From: JBLIRR01 sp049472395
Lineage (GTDB): Bacteria > SZUA-182 > DTGQ01 > JBLIRR01
DNA length: 64,000 bases
Direction: 5' to 3'
Assembly: GCA_049472395.1 (NCBI GenBank)
Contig: JBLIRR010000022.1
Coordinates: forward strand, 31,048-95,047
The translations under genes and the position numbers were made by a program. Under the pieces are notes generated by a model. The model made no database searches. It saw only the letters and a list, made by a program, of their open reading frames with translations, and was not told the DNA's origin. The first letter of the stretch is position 1. Each line of letters begins with the position of its first letter. Positions 1 through 10,248 of this stretch are shown here, piece by piece.

Positions 1-1
1 G

Positions 2-334
2 GTTCCTATTAATTTTATGGGAGGGCTTCCTTTTTGGGTAGGAAATCCAGCTTTTGTGCAGAATTATCCGGTCCCGGTTATACTTCCATACCTTACTCCC
101 CCTATTCTGCCCACTCTTCCTTCTCTTCCTTCCATGCGAAGGGTTGCGGCGACTACTTCTCTTTTGCTCCCCCTGCTTTTTCCCACACCCACAGCTACTG
201 TATCGACAACACCAGGCCCCACCACATTTGTTCCGAATAATGTTACTGGTATTACTAATCAAAATTTTACCCCATCAACTACTACAACGACGCCGGGTTT
301 GACAGCACTTCTGCCTTTATTATTATTGATATAG
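2..334 (+). CDS. Secreted proline-rich protein, group C (5' end cut by window)
   Basis: The reading frame is open back to the window edge, so the signal peptide and N-terminus lie outside. The visible 110 residues are rich in Pro, Thr and Leu and end in a Leu-rich stretch (LPLLLLI). The end closely resembles those of the proteins at 9586-10089 and 11707-12216 (LPLLI). It carries the shared core R-x-A-x-T-T (MRRVAATTSLL), followed by a Pro/Thr/Asn-rich linker. The ATG at 17 is inside the homologous region, so I do not treat it as the start. Function is unknown; I infer a secreted surface protein. The next gene follows after about 65 nt. Confidence 0.6.
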   Translation, partial: VPINFMGGLPFWVGNPAFVQNYPVPVILPYLTPPILPTLPSLPSMRRVAATTSLLLPLLFPTPTATVSTTPGPTTFVPNNVTGITNQNFTPSTTTTTPGLTALLPLLLLI

Positions 335-398
335 AGTTTAAAAAGAGTGAATTATGAAATAATAACCAAGTATAGATCTTTAAAATTTGAGGAATATG

Positions 399-962
399 AT
401 GAGAAAAAATATTAAGAAACTATTGATAGTTTTTACCTTAATTTTAATCCTCCCCCTGTGTATTGATACCGGGCGAGTAACCTTAGCTCAATTTTTGCCA
501 CCAACTGGTCTTATGGGACCCATAGCTCCATTTTATGGCCCTTTACCTCCTTTCCCAATAAGGACATCCGGTTTTGTGGGCAGATACCAGGGATTATCTC
601 CAGCCTTGCCTCTGACGCCACCTTTAATGAGCTTTCCGTCTCCCATTGTCCGAAGACCTCATGCGGTCACTACCCTCACTGCCCCAGCTCTTCCAACAAC
701 CCTTAAGGTTCTTTTACCAGCCGGGGTAAACACGGTAGTCCTTAATCCCTTTCAATCACCAGTTGTAGCCCCGCTTACCTCTTTAACTATACCTGTCACC
801 ACCACGCAGGCACAGCCCATATTGTTGGCAGCAGGAGTAGTGACTCAAGCGAATCCTACGACACTTTTTATTTTTAATGTTTTGGCGCCAACTCTGGGAA
901 CACCCAGTCTGACAGGTATTTTACCACCTTCTGTGGGTGCGCTATTTACTATCATTCCTTAG
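399..962 (+). CDS. Secreted proline-rich protein, group D
   Basis: A 187-residue protein with a clear signal peptide (basic MRKNIKK, hydrophobic core) and predicted cleavage T-L-A|Q, leaving an N-terminal Gln. The mature part is rich in Pro, Leu, Thr and Val. It has the family core motif as VRRPHAVTTL near the middle and a hydrophobic C-terminus. I chose the ATG at 399 because GAGGA lies 5 nt upstream; an upstream TTG and the ATG at 396 fit less well. It is the only D-type member here. It ends 15 nt before the AP-superfamily/TPR gene, so the two are very likely co-transcribed. No enzymatic motif is visible. Confidence 0.7.
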   Translation: MRKNIKKLLIVFTLILILPLCIDTGRVTLAQFLPPTGLMGPIAPFYGPLPPFPIRTSGFVGRYQGLSPALPLTPPLMSFPSPIVRRPHAVTTLTAPALPTTLKVLLPAGVNTVVLNPFQSPVVAPLTSLTIPVTTTQAQPILLAAGVVTQANPTTLFIFNVLAPTLGTPSLTGILPPSVGALFTIIP

Positions 963-977
963 GAGATGTGGAGAGGG

Positions 978-3839
978 ATGAGGACGAAGCGGGAGATTCA
1001 TATTCTAAGCCTATTCATAGCTGCATGGTGTGCAGTATCTATTGGAGTGATGAATGTGCGTGAGGCTCAGGCGAAATCTTTTAATCTGGTCTTGATCACC
1101 ATCGATACCTTGCGGGCGGATCATTTGGGGTGTTATGGATATCAAGATCTTAAGACCCCCGCCATAGACCTTTTAGCCGAAGAAGGGGTCATGTTTACCC
1201 GTCACTATACGCCGGTGCCTATTACCCTCCCCTCTCATGCGACGATAATGACCGGGCTATATCCACCTTCCCATGGTGTGCGGAATAATGGCACCTGTAT
1301 ACTGGGAGATGAAGCATTAACATTGGCTGAGATCTTAAAAAATAAAAAGTATAACACCGCTGGCTTTGTAGGGGCCTATGTACTGCATTCTCGCTTCGGT
1401 CTCGCCCAAGGATTTGACGTGTTCAATGATCGCTTTCCTCCTTCGCCCGAGTTGGCCCTGCCTTTATATAATGAGCGCCTAGCCGGTGAAGTAATGGATG
1501 AGGCTATAAAGTGGCTTAAGGAGCATAGGAATGAAAAATTTTTTCTATGGATTCATCTTTTCGATCCCCATGCTCCCTATTCCCCTCCTGAACCTTTTAG
1601 AGAGCCATATAAACTCCAGCCTTATGATGGGGAAATTGCGTATGTTGATTCTCAGATTGATCGCCTGCGCAAAGAGCTAACCTCTTTGAATCTCAATAAT
1701 AAAACTCTTTTTGTTTTAACTGCCGACCATGGCGAAGGATTGGACGAGCATGGGGAAAAAACACATGCGGTGTTTATTTATGACTCAACACTGCATGTCC
1801 CTCTTATTTTTCATCTTCCTGCTCTTTTGCCTTCAGGTGTAAAGATTTCAGAAATGGTGTGCAGCATTGATATTTTACCAACTATTCTTGATATTATGGA
1901 GATTCCACTTCCTTCCCAGATTCAGGGATGCTCCCTTTCCAGATTGATCAGGGGAACACAGAAAGGCATTGAGAGGAATTTCTACTGTGAATCCCATTAT
2001 CCGGAGTTAAATTTTGGCTGGAGCCGCTTGGAAGGGATTAAAACAAAAAAGTGGAAATTCATCGAAGCTCCAAGGAGTGAATTGTATAGAATAGATAAGG
2101 ATCCTCAAGAACTAAACAACATAATTGTAGAGGAGGAAGATGTTGCCAAAGCTTTGAGGGATGAGCTGCATGACTTGGGGAAGAAATTATCAAGCTCGGC
2201 AGAAGGCGATTTAGCTCGCACTGTTTCCTTAGACCGGGAGACCAGGGAGAGACTGGGGAGCCTTGGATATGTGTGGTCGGAATCGCACGATCCGAAAGAT
2301 AAGATGCAGATTCCTGATTCTCAACTTCCTGATCCTAAAGATATGATCAAAACCTTGGAGGATTTGGATGTAGCTTTATTTTATTCAATGTTGGGATTGT
2401 ATCAAAAAGCCATTGAATACCTGGAAAAGGTTGTTAAAGCCAATCCCGGTAATTTTAAGGCTCATTTTTATTTAGCTGCTAATTATGAACAGGCAGGAGA
2501 ATATGATAAAGCCATAGCAGAATACCAAGCTGTTGTGAGCATGGATCCGGCTTACCCTGATGGTCATAATTCACTTGGTGCTTTATATGAAAAGCAGGGT
2601 GCCCTCGACAAGGCCTTGGAGCAGCTCGAGTTAGCTGAAGAATTGGGTGGTAATTACATGGAGATGTACCATAATTTAGGTGTAGTATACGATAGAAAGA
2701 AAGAGTATGAAAAGGCGCTGAAGTGTCTTCTCAAAGCTGCCGAGCTTACCCCGGACCATCCGAGTGTTCGAAATAATCTTGGTGGCGTTTACCTTAAGCT
2801 CGGAAGAATTAATGAGGCTATCCGGGAATTTCAGACGGTCATTAAGCTTGAGGCTGATCATGCAGAAGCGTATAATAATCTTGGTATTGCGTATAAAATG
2901 TCGGGAGAGTACGAAAAGGCAGAACAATCCTTTAAAAAGGCCATTGAAATCGATGCAGAGTATGCTGGTTCCTTTAGTAATCTGGCCGGATTTTATATCA
3001 TGAGAAAAAATTATGATCAGGCGATAACCGCAGCTAGAGAGGCCTTGCACGTTGATGAGAAATGTGTGGACGCCTATATAAATCTAGGAATTACCTATTT
3101 TTATTTGGGGCGCTATCAAGAGGCAATCCCCTATCTGGAAACAGCCACCTCTCTTGATAGGGAAAACGCAGAGGCCTTTTCTAATTTGGGTTTATGTTAC
3201 TTTTTCCTTAATGAGTATGAGAAAGCCAAACAGTATTACCAAAAGAGTTTAATCCTTTGTCCTGAGAATGTAAATGGGAGGGTCAATCTGGGGACTATTT
3301 TTTTCAGAGAGAATAAGATGCACAAGGCTATAGAGGAATGGAAAAAGAGTTTAAAGATAGATACAGAGAGTGTTGAGGCTTACATGAACTTGGGATCAGC
3401 TTACTTTAAACTGGAAGATCATAATCAAGCGATAAAGAACTGGAAAGCGGCACTTAAATTAGATCCTAATCATGTAAATGTTCATTTAAATCTGGGGAAT
3501 TGCTATTATCAAATGGGGCTTATAAATCTTGCTATAGCAGAGTGGTTGAAAACCACATCCATAGATGATTCATCGATTGCGGCGCATAAAAATCTGGCTT
3601 CCGCCTATTATACGCAAGGGCGTAAGGATTTGGCCTTAAAGGAATGGCAGAAAGTAAGTTCCTTGGATCCTTATAGTGTTGATGCTGCCTATTATCAAGG
3701 AATGATTCACTTAAATCAGGGAAATTATGATCAGAGTATTGCCCGCCTTTCCTGGGCACTGAGTCTTGATCCTTCACATTCCGAGGCTCAAGCTTTATTA
3801 AATCAGCTCAAGTGGCTTAACAAAAGTGGAGAAAAATAA
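978..3839 (+). CDS. Exported sulfatase-like (alkaline phosphatase superfamily) TPR protein 1
   Basis: About 953 residues. An N-terminal signal peptide ends near AQA. A sulfatase-fold domain (about residues 35-400) has the metal-binding motif DTLRADHLGCYGY, the active-site region PITLPSHATIMTGLYPP and the second metal motif TADHGEGLDEHG. The catalytic Cys/Ser of formylglycine sulfatases (C/S-x-P-x-R) is replaced by Thr (T-L-P-S-H), so hydrolysis of sulfate esters should not be assumed; phosphoryl or other ester chemistry is possible. Residues from about 455 to the end are roughly 14 TPR repeats, likely a periplasmic interaction platform. I prefer ATG 978 over 966 because it has GGAG at a proper distance and gives a cleaner signal peptide. 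First of three adjacent paralogues. Confidence 0.8.
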   Translation: MRTKREIHILSLFIAAWCAVSIGVMNVREAQAKSFNLVLITIDTLRADHLGCYGYQDLKTPAIDLLAEEGVMFTRHYTPVPITLPSHATIMTGLYPPSHGVRNNGTCILGDEALTLAEILKNKKYNTAGFVGAYVLHSRFGLAQGFDVFNDRFPPSPELALPLYNERLAGEVMDEAIKWLKEHRNEKFFLWIHLFDPHAPYSPPEPFREPYKLQPYDGEIAYVDSQIDRLRKELTSLNLNNKTLFVLTADHGEGLDEHGEKTHAVFIYDSTLHVPLIFHLPALLPSGVKISEMVCSIDILPTILDIMEIPLPSQIQGCSLSRLIRGTQKGIERNFYCESHYPELNFGWSRLEGIKTKKWKFIEAPRSELYRIDKDPQELNNIIVEEEDVAKALRDELHDLGKKLSSSAEGDLARTVSLDRETRERLGSLGYVWSESHDPKDKMQIPDSQLPDPKDMIKTLEDLDVALFYSMLGLYQKAIEYLEKVVKANPGNFKAHFYLAANYEQAGEYDKAIAEYQAVVSMDPAYPDGHNSLGALYEKQGALDKALEQLELAEELGGNYMEMYHNLGVVYDRKKEYEKALKCLLKAAELTPDHPSVRNNLGGVYLKLGRINEAIREFQTVIKLEADHAEAYNNLGIAYKMSGEYEKAEQSFKKAIEIDAEYAGSFSNLAGFYIMRKNYDQAITAAREALHVDEKCVDAYINLGITYFYLGRYQEAIPYLETATSLDRENAEAFSNLGLCYFFLNEYEKAKQYYQKSLILCPENVNGRVNLGTIFFRENKMHKAIEEWKKSLKIDTESVEAYMNLGSAYFKLEDHNQAIKNWKAALKLDPNHVNVHLNLGNCYYQMGLINLAIAEWLKTTSIDDSSIAAHKNLASAYYTQGRKDLALKEWQKVSSLDPYSVDAAYYQGMIHLNQGNYDQSIARLSWALSLDPSHSEAQALLNQLKWLNKSGEK

Positions 3840-3847
3840 AATTTCCT

Positions 3848-6580
3848 ATGAAATTTAAGTTATTTATAATTATTCTTATCTTCTCTCATTTAAGTGGATG
3901 CGGTCTGCAACATAAACGGACCCCTGTTAAAACAGAGATTGAGCACTCTTTGCCTCATATTATTGTAATTACTATTGACACGTTACGAGCAGATCATCTT
4001 GGTTGTTACAAATATCATGATATTCGCACACCACATATTGATTCTCTGGCAGAAGAGGGAGTGCTTTTTGAGCATGCATATACATCAACTCCCATAACTC
4101 TCCCTGCTCACGCCTCTATCATGACCGGCCTCTATCCCCAGGCACATGGGCTCCATAATAACGCCACATATTATCTTAATCCTTCAGCAACAACACTGGC
4201 TGAGGTTTTAAATCAAACCGGTTATCGGACAGCCGCCTTTGTGGGGGCCTATGTTCTGCATTCCCGGTATGGATTAAACCAAGGTTTTCAGCTTTATAAT
4301 GATCATTTGCCTCAAGGCGAACAGGGGATTAAAAGCTTGCATAATTTATATGATGAAAGGTCGGCAGAGGAAACAACAGCCTTAGCCCTTGAGTGGTTAT
4401 CTGAGAATAAAGATGCACCCTGCTTTGTATGGATACACTATTTTGAACCACATGCCCCCTATATCCCCCCACTGCTATTTAGACAAGGGTATATAAATCA
4501 ACCGTACGATGGAGAAATTGCCTATACGGATCAATGCGTGGGCCAGCTCGTACGAGGTGTCCAGGATATGGAATTATATAATCATACAGCCTTTATTTTG
4601 ACCTCGGATCATGGAGAAGGTCTCGGTGAGCATGATGAGATGACACATGGAGTATTTTTATATGATTCGACTTTGCACATTCCCCTGATTATGAGATTTC
4701 CCGGTATAAACCCCACCTCAATCTCAGAGGTGTGCAGAAATATTGATATATTTCCCACAATCCTTCACTACTGCGGCATACAATCACCTGGTAACATTCA
4801 GGGCATAAGTCTACTCCCCTTAATGGTAGGGAAAGAGAAAGATTTAGGATTAGAATTGATAATGGAATCACGCTATGCAAGTGAGAATTTCGGCTGGTCA
4901 CCCCTTGCGGGGATTCGCACCAGAGAATGGAAATATATCAAGGCTCCTACCCCGGAGTTATATGATCTTATCACTGACACCAAAGAAATACGGAACCTTT
5001 GGGGAGACCATGGGGAAAAGGGGGAGCAGTTACAGCAGCGGTGGCAGGATTTATGTGCACAGGTACAAAAACAGAAACAATTTGATTCTGCTACGACTGC
5101 ATTAACACCCCAGGTGCGTGAGCAGATGAAGAGCTTGGGATACGTCTGGTTTGCTTCTGAGGGTGAGGAGAGGGAGATTGATCCTAAAGAAATGGCTCCT
5201 CTGCTTGATAAGCTGGATAAGGGTGTTATTTACTACACCATGGGCAAGTATGATGAAGCAATCAGAGAGTTAAAAAAATTAATTGACCTTAATCCAAAGA
5301 ATTCAATGGGTCATTTTCATCTAGGCTGTGCCTATTTCCTAAAAGGGGATTTAAACCAGGCAAAGGATCATTTTATTAAGGTCACGGAATTGGACCCACG
5401 CCATATAGATGCCTATAACTATCTTGGCTATATTTATGCGGAGGAGAATGATCTTACAAAGGCTGAAGAGACCTTCAAGTATGTCTTAAAGCTTAATCCA
5501 TCCTTCAGCGAGGGGCATTATAATTTAGGTATTCTCTTTTACAGACAGGGAGATTTTCAAAAATCCTTAGAGGAATTCCGCATGGCAACAAAGTTAAATC
5601 CTCATCATCTTGAGGGCCTTTATAATCTTGGAAGCTTATATTTTGATTTAAATCAGTTCAAAGAAGCCGAGGAGATCCTTCAGCGCGCTCTGGCGCTTAA
5701 CCCTGATCATCCGCAAACAAGGAATAGTCTTGGTAAATTATATAATAAGCAGAAAGAGTATGAAAAGGCTGAAGAGCATTTCCTGGCAGCTATCAGGGCC
5801 GATGGCTTGTACAAGGAAGCCTTCAATAATCTTGCCAGTGTTTATATTACCAGGGGACAATACAATGAAGCCCTTAAGAATTTAGAGACAGCAGTGAGTA
5901 TTGACCAAAATTTTGGTGATGCTTATTATAATCTGGGGGTTGCATATCGTGCATTAGGTGACTTTGTAAAAGCTTTAGAGTATCTGAGAAGAACATCAGA
6001 TACAGGTTTTTATGGATATGAGCTTTGCTATGCAACTGGGGATACATTTTTACGCTTGCAGCAATATGAAGATGCGAGGAAATGGTTACGGCAGGCTGTA
6101 TCCCTCAATCCCGATTCCTGGAAAGGCCATTTTGATTTGGCTGTTGCTTTAAGCGCGGGAGATTATAATCTGAATGAAGCAATCGGAGAATATAAGAGGG
6201 CAATTGCTTTGGATCCCGGTGCCGCCGCCCCCTATATAAATCTCGGTATTATCTATTTTCAGAAAAATGAGCTGCCTTTAGCCACCCAGCTCTGGCAGCA
6301 GGCACTGGAAGTAGAGCCTGATAATATTGAGGCTCAAATTAATATAGGCGGGGCTTATGTTCAGATGGGGCTCTATGAGCGTGCTGTGGAGCGATATAAA
6401 CAGTCTTTGCTGCTGCACCCTGAAAACCTTACTTTATATTATAATCTGGCTATTGCCTATTTACATCAAAAGAATAATAAAGAAGCAATAATATGTTTAC
6501 ATCGGGCATTGAAAATCGATCCGGACTTTGATGCAGGTAAAAAGCTCCTGGATCTTGCTCAAAATTGGGGGGGGGAATGA
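3848..6580 (+). CDS. Sulfatase-like (AP superfamily) TPR lipoprotein 2
   Basis: A 910-residue paralogue of its two neighbours. The N-terminus has a lipobox (HLSGC at about residues 14-18), so it is probably a lipoprotein. The AP-superfamily domain keeps DTLRADHLGCY and SDHGEGLGEHDE, but the active-site motif is T-L-P-A-H with Thr in the nucleophile position. About 13 TPR repeats fill the C-terminal half. It starts 8 nt after the previous stop with no good ribosome-binding site, which suggests translational coupling. Its stop overlaps the next start as ATGA, and a run of nine G residues (6567-6575) sits just before it; one slipped base would change the C-terminus. Confidence 0.8.
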   Translation: MKFKLFIIILIFSHLSGCGLQHKRTPVKTEIEHSLPHIIVITIDTLRADHLGCYKYHDIRTPHIDSLAEEGVLFEHAYTSTPITLPAHASIMTGLYPQAHGLHNNATYYLNPSATTLAEVLNQTGYRTAAFVGAYVLHSRYGLNQGFQLYNDHLPQGEQGIKSLHNLYDERSAEETTALALEWLSENKDAPCFVWIHYFEPHAPYIPPLLFRQGYINQPYDGEIAYTDQCVGQLVRGVQDMELYNHTAFILTSDHGEGLGEHDEMTHGVFLYDSTLHIPLIMRFPGINPTSISEVCRNIDIFPTILHYCGIQSPGNIQGISLLPLMVGKEKDLGLELIMESRYASENFGWSPLAGIRTREWKYIKAPTPELYDLITDTKEIRNLWGDHGEKGEQLQQRWQDLCAQVQKQKQFDSATTALTPQVREQMKSLGYVWFASEGEEREIDPKEMAPLLDKLDKGVIYYTMGKYDEAIRELKKLIDLNPKNSMGHFHLGCAYFLKGDLNQAKDHFIKVTELDPRHIDAYNYLGYIYAEENDLTKAEETFKYVLKLNPSFSEGHYNLGILFYRQGDFQKSLEEFRMATKLNPHHLEGLYNLGSLYFDLNQFKEAEEILQRALALNPDHPQTRNSLGKLYNKQKEYEKAEEHFLAAIRADGLYKEAFNNLASVYITRGQYNEALKNLETAVSIDQNFGDAYYNLGVAYRALGDFVKALEYLRRTSDTGFYGYELCYATGDTFLRLQQYEDARKWLRQAVSLNPDSWKGHFDLAVALSAGDYNLNEAIGEYKRAIALDPGAAAPYINLGIIYFQKNELPLATQLWQQALEVEPDNIEAQINIGGAYVQMGLYERAVERYKQSLLLHPENLTLYYNLAIAYLHQKNNKEAIICLHRALKIDPDFDAGKKLLDLAQNWGGE

Positions 6581-9531
6581 TTTTATCATATAATTTATGC
6601 AAACGAGCATCTGCTTTCTTGGGACTAGCTGTACTGATCGGTTGTCATCGCGGATCGTTATCTCCACAAAAAAGCATGACGCGGCTAAAAGGTAATAAAC
6701 CTAATGTCTTACTCATTACCATTGATACACTTCGGGCCGATCATCTTGGGTGCTATGGTTATGACCAAGTAAAGACCCCGAATATCGATAGTCTTGCTGA
6801 GGGAGGGATTTTATTTCAGCGCGCCTTTACACCGGTCCCTGTGACCCTTCCTTCGCATGCGTCCATATTAACCGGTGTCTACCCTCCTTTTCACGGTGTA
6901 CGCAATAATGGCACCTTTATTCTTGATAAGCAATCAATAACCCTTGCTGAAATTTTAAAGGATGAAGGATACCAGAGCGCTGCTGTAACAGGCGCTTATG
7001 TGCTGGATAGCAGATTTGGATTAGATCAAGGATTTGATTATTATGATGATGAAATTGACCGTAAGAAAGAGGATATTAATCAACTCTATGTGGAGCGCAA
7101 AGCTGAGGAGGTCTCCCAGGCTGCCATCAAGTGGCTTGGACAAAAGAGCGATGCCCCCTTCTTTTTATGGGTCCATTATTTTGATCCCCATGCCACCTAT
7201 ATTCCTCCATCCCCTTTTATGATGGAGTATGCCGGCCATCCCTATGATGGGGAGATTGCTTATACAGATGAGCAGATTGGCGTATTGCTGCAATATTTAC
7301 GCTCCCGGGGTGAGCTTGAAAATACCCTGGTCATATTGACCGCTGATCATGGAGAAAGCCTTGGTGAACATGGAGAAGAGACTCATGCCATATTTCTCTA
7401 CGATGCTACATTGCACATCCCCTTAATTTTTCATTATCCTCATGCTTTCCCACAGCCGAAGGAAATTTCCCAGCTTGTAAGGACAATTGATATCCTGCCT
7501 TCTGTTCTTGATGTATTACAAATGAAGATACCGTCGGATGTCCAAGGTGAGAATCTTACCGCGTTCATATCTCATCCTGAGTCAGCCCAGGACAAAATTC
7601 TCTATTGTGAAACTCATTACCCAGCCCTTAATCATGGCTGGAGCCCCTTGGAGGGTATCCGCACATCTGAGTGGAAATATATACAAGCCCCCTCACCTGA
7701 GTTGTACAATTTGACAGAAGATGCAAAAGAGACCGCTAACCTAATCACCTCTCATCCGAGAGAAGTGGAGAAGATTCGTGAAGAATTTCTCAGCCTTAAA
7801 AAACACGTTTCATTAAATGGAATTCAATGGTCGCGAGGGGGACCTTTGGATGAGCGGGAACGTCAGAAGCTCATGAGTCTGGGGTATATCTGGACTACTG
7901 CTCCCGAGCATGATAATGAACAGGCCCCTGACCCCAAAGATATGGTAGGAACACTGATTCATTTAAACAGGGCTATCTCTTTTTATACCCTGAAAGAATA
8001 TGGTAAAGCGGAAGCAGAATTAAAGATTATCCTTGCCCAAAATCCTCTGGATATTTTCGCTCGTTTTTCCCTTGCGAGTATTTATATGCAAGGGGGCAAA
8101 CTGGAAGAAGCTTTGACAGAATATGAAATGGTTGCTTCAAAGGACCAAAATTTTATGGATATACATAATCATATGGGCGCGCTCTATGAAAGAATGGATC
8201 AGGATGAAAAGGCCCTGAAGGAATATAACATGGCTGTTTCTTTAAATCCTTCTTTTGCTGAGGCTTACAATAACCGGGGCGCTCTTTATATGAAGCTAAA
8301 TAACTCTGCTAAGGCGAGAGATGATTTCCTTCAAGCTATTTCGCTCCATAATTCATTCCCGGAAGCATTTAATAACATGGGTCTAAGTTATGAGAAAGAG
8401 GGCAGCTATGCAAAGGCAGTGAATTTTTTTCAACAGTCATTGCACTATCGCCCTGACTATCCTGATGCATCCAATAATCTTGGGTGTGTATATATTAAAA
8501 TGGGCGACTATGAGAATGCACGACAGGCTTTGGAAAAAATCGTCAAGATTGAGCCTGATCATATAGAGGCCCATAATAATTTGGGTATTGTGTATAATCA
8601 CTTGGGCAATTATGAGCGGGCAATATTGGAGCTTGAAGAAACCCTCCTCCTTGATCCCAATTATATAGATGCGTATATAAGCCTGGGGATTGCTTATTTT
8701 GAGGAGGGTGAATATAAAGAAGCCCTCCGGAATTATGAGAAGGCATTACAATTAAATCCTGAAAGCCCACAAGCGTATATCAATCTGGGGATCCTTTATA
8801 CGCATCAGGACACTATGCAAAGAGCCATTGAAGCCTATAAAAAAGCTGTTGACGTGGCGCCGGAAAATGTTGATGCTCATTTGAATCTGGCTAATGCCTA
8901 TCGGAAAACGGGTCAAGCAGATAAAGAGAAGATAGAATGGGAGAGTGTAATGCGGCTTGATCACAAAAATTTAGAGGCATACATTGGTCTTGGGATGATT
9001 TATGTAACAGATGGGCGTCTTTATGAGGCCCTTCCAATCTGGCAGAAAGTAATAGAATTGGCCCCGGATGATGCCAGAGGATATATAAGTCTTGGAGACT
9101 TATATTCAAAGATAGGCAGCACTGACAAGGCTTTAGAAAGCTACCGGCAGGCCCTGGGCCTTGATGCGAATAATATTGAAGCCCATTTGAGTCTGGGCGC
9201 TCTTTTTTATCACCAGGGCAGTTTAGATTTCGCTATACAGGAATGGCAAAAGGTTTTGTCATTAGACCCTCAAAATACACAGGCTTACTTTAATCTGGCA
9301 GCCGCTTTCAGCCAGAAAGGATTTCATAATGAAGCCATAGAGGCTTACAATAACCTTATTAAAATCGATGGGGAAGATGCCGAGGCACATTTCTATCTGG
9401 GACTTGCCTATGAGCAGACAGGACAGATCATGAAAGCTGCTCAAGAATACCGCCAAACGCTGAGGATTAAACCGGATTTTTCCCAAGCCTATATGATGTT
9501 GCAACGATTAGAGGTGGGTGGGGGAATATAA
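6577..9531 (+). CDS. Sulfatase-like (AP superfamily) TPR lipoprotein 3
   Basis: About 984 residues, the third paralogue. The ATG at 6577 overlaps the previous TGA and has the G9 tract as its ribosome-binding site; an upstream TTG would add only four residues. The N-terminus is a lipoprotein signal (LAVLIGC). The catalytic-fold domain has DTLRADHLGCYGYDQ, PVTLPSHASILTG and TADHGESLGEHGEE, again with Thr instead of Cys or Ser. From about residue 460 to the end there are about 15 TPR repeats. The trio probably forms one polycistron with the flanking proline-rich genes. I infer that the TPRs scaffold envelope partners; the substrate is unknown. Confidence 0.8.
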   Translation: MILSYNLCKRASAFLGLAVLIGCHRGSLSPQKSMTRLKGNKPNVLLITIDTLRADHLGCYGYDQVKTPNIDSLAEGGILFQRAFTPVPVTLPSHASILTGVYPPFHGVRNNGTFILDKQSITLAEILKDEGYQSAAVTGAYVLDSRFGLDQGFDYYDDEIDRKKEDINQLYVERKAEEVSQAAIKWLGQKSDAPFFLWVHYFDPHATYIPPSPFMMEYAGHPYDGEIAYTDEQIGVLLQYLRSRGELENTLVILTADHGESLGEHGEETHAIFLYDATLHIPLIFHYPHAFPQPKEISQLVRTIDILPSVLDVLQMKIPSDVQGENLTAFISHPESAQDKILYCETHYPALNHGWSPLEGIRTSEWKYIQAPSPELYNLTEDAKETANLITSHPREVEKIREEFLSLKKHVSLNGIQWSRGGPLDERERQKLMSLGYIWTTAPEHDNEQAPDPKDMVGTLIHLNRAISFYTLKEYGKAEAELKIILAQNPLDIFARFSLASIYMQGGKLEEALTEYEMVASKDQNFMDIHNHMGALYERMDQDEKALKEYNMAVSLNPSFAEAYNNRGALYMKLNNSAKARDDFLQAISLHNSFPEAFNNMGLSYEKEGSYAKAVNFFQQSLHYRPDYPDASNNLGCVYIKMGDYENARQALEKIVKIEPDHIEAHNNLGIVYNHLGNYERAILELEETLLLDPNYIDAYISLGIAYFEEGEYKEALRNYEKALQLNPESPQAYINLGILYTHQDTMQRAIEAYKKAVDVAPENVDAHLNLANAYRKTGQADKEKIEWESVMRLDHKNLEAYIGLGMIYVTDGRLYEALPIWQKVIELAPDDARGYISLGDLYSKIGSTDKALESYRQALGLDANNIEAHLSLGALFYHQGSLDFAIQEWQKVLSLDPQNTQAYFNLAAAFSQKGFHNEAIEAYNNLIKIDGEDAEAHFYLGLAYEQTGQIMKAAQEYRQTLRIKPDFSQAYMMLQRLEVGGGI

Positions 9532-9585
9532 TTTATAAGTATTTTGTTATTTTTATTTTACTATAATTTAATGGAGGAATATCCA

Positions 9586-10089
9586 ATGATACTATCGAAT
9601 AACATTACTAGAAGAAAGATTTTCTCTCTTATTCTTATTACTCTCGTGTGCGTGCTTTTTAGCGGCTCTATTCATCGGGTGAGGGCGCAAATGTTACTCC
9701 CTGCTCCCCTAAATCCGTATTTTGCTCCTCTTCCGCCAATTCCTATTCGGCTCATGAATCCCTTTACTATTAATAGATTGGCTCCTATCTCTACGACTCC
9801 TCTGCCTATTATGGTTTCTCCATACCCTGTTTTGCGAAAAGCCGCTGTAACTACTACTCTGCTTCCTACTCCTACCGCTCTTGCAGTTGCTCCTACAGCG
9901 CTTCTTCTTTCCTTGCTCTTTAGCACTCCTACCACTGCCACTACTATTACTACAGGGACCGGTGTAACTCCAAATATAAATTCAAATAATACGACTGCAG
10001 CTCCTGTACCCGCGTTGAATACAAATCCCTCTATTGTGGCGCCGACATTGCCCGGTTTATCTTCATTATTTTTACCATTATTAATTTAA
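9586..10089 (+). CDS. Secreted proline-rich protein, group C copy 1
   Basis: A 167-residue protein started at ATG 9586, with GGAGGA seven nt upstream. Upstream in-frame codons lack a signal-peptide layout. The signal peptide ends V-R-A|Q, leaving mature N-terminal Gln-Met. The mature part begins with a Pro-rich segment, carries the core motif LRKAAVTTTLL, then a Thr/Asn/Pro-rich linker, and ends with LSSLFLPLLI. It is closely similar to the proteins at 2-334 and 11707-12216. It starts 55 nt after the third TPR gene, so it may be the last gene of that operon. Function unknown; no Cys in the mature part and no catalytic motif. Confidence 0.7.
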   Translation: MILSNNITRRKIFSLILITLVCVLFSGSIHRVRAQMLLPAPLNPYFAPLPPIPIRLMNPFTINRLAPISTTPLPIMVSPYPVLRKAAVTTTLLPTPTALAVAPTALLLSLLFSTPTTATTITTGTGVTPNINSNNTTAAPVPALNTNPSIVAPTLPGLSSLFLPLLI

Positions 10090-10248
10090 AGCTATGGAGT
10101 AAGATTTTTTGTGATTATTTCGTAAGTATTTCGCATATTATACGCCTTATATACGGGACATTTTAAGGATTTTTCGATATATCATTAATTGTATTTCTTT
10201 GAATTTCGTTGTAATAGTAATTATATTTTTATATTAAATGAATGGTTA

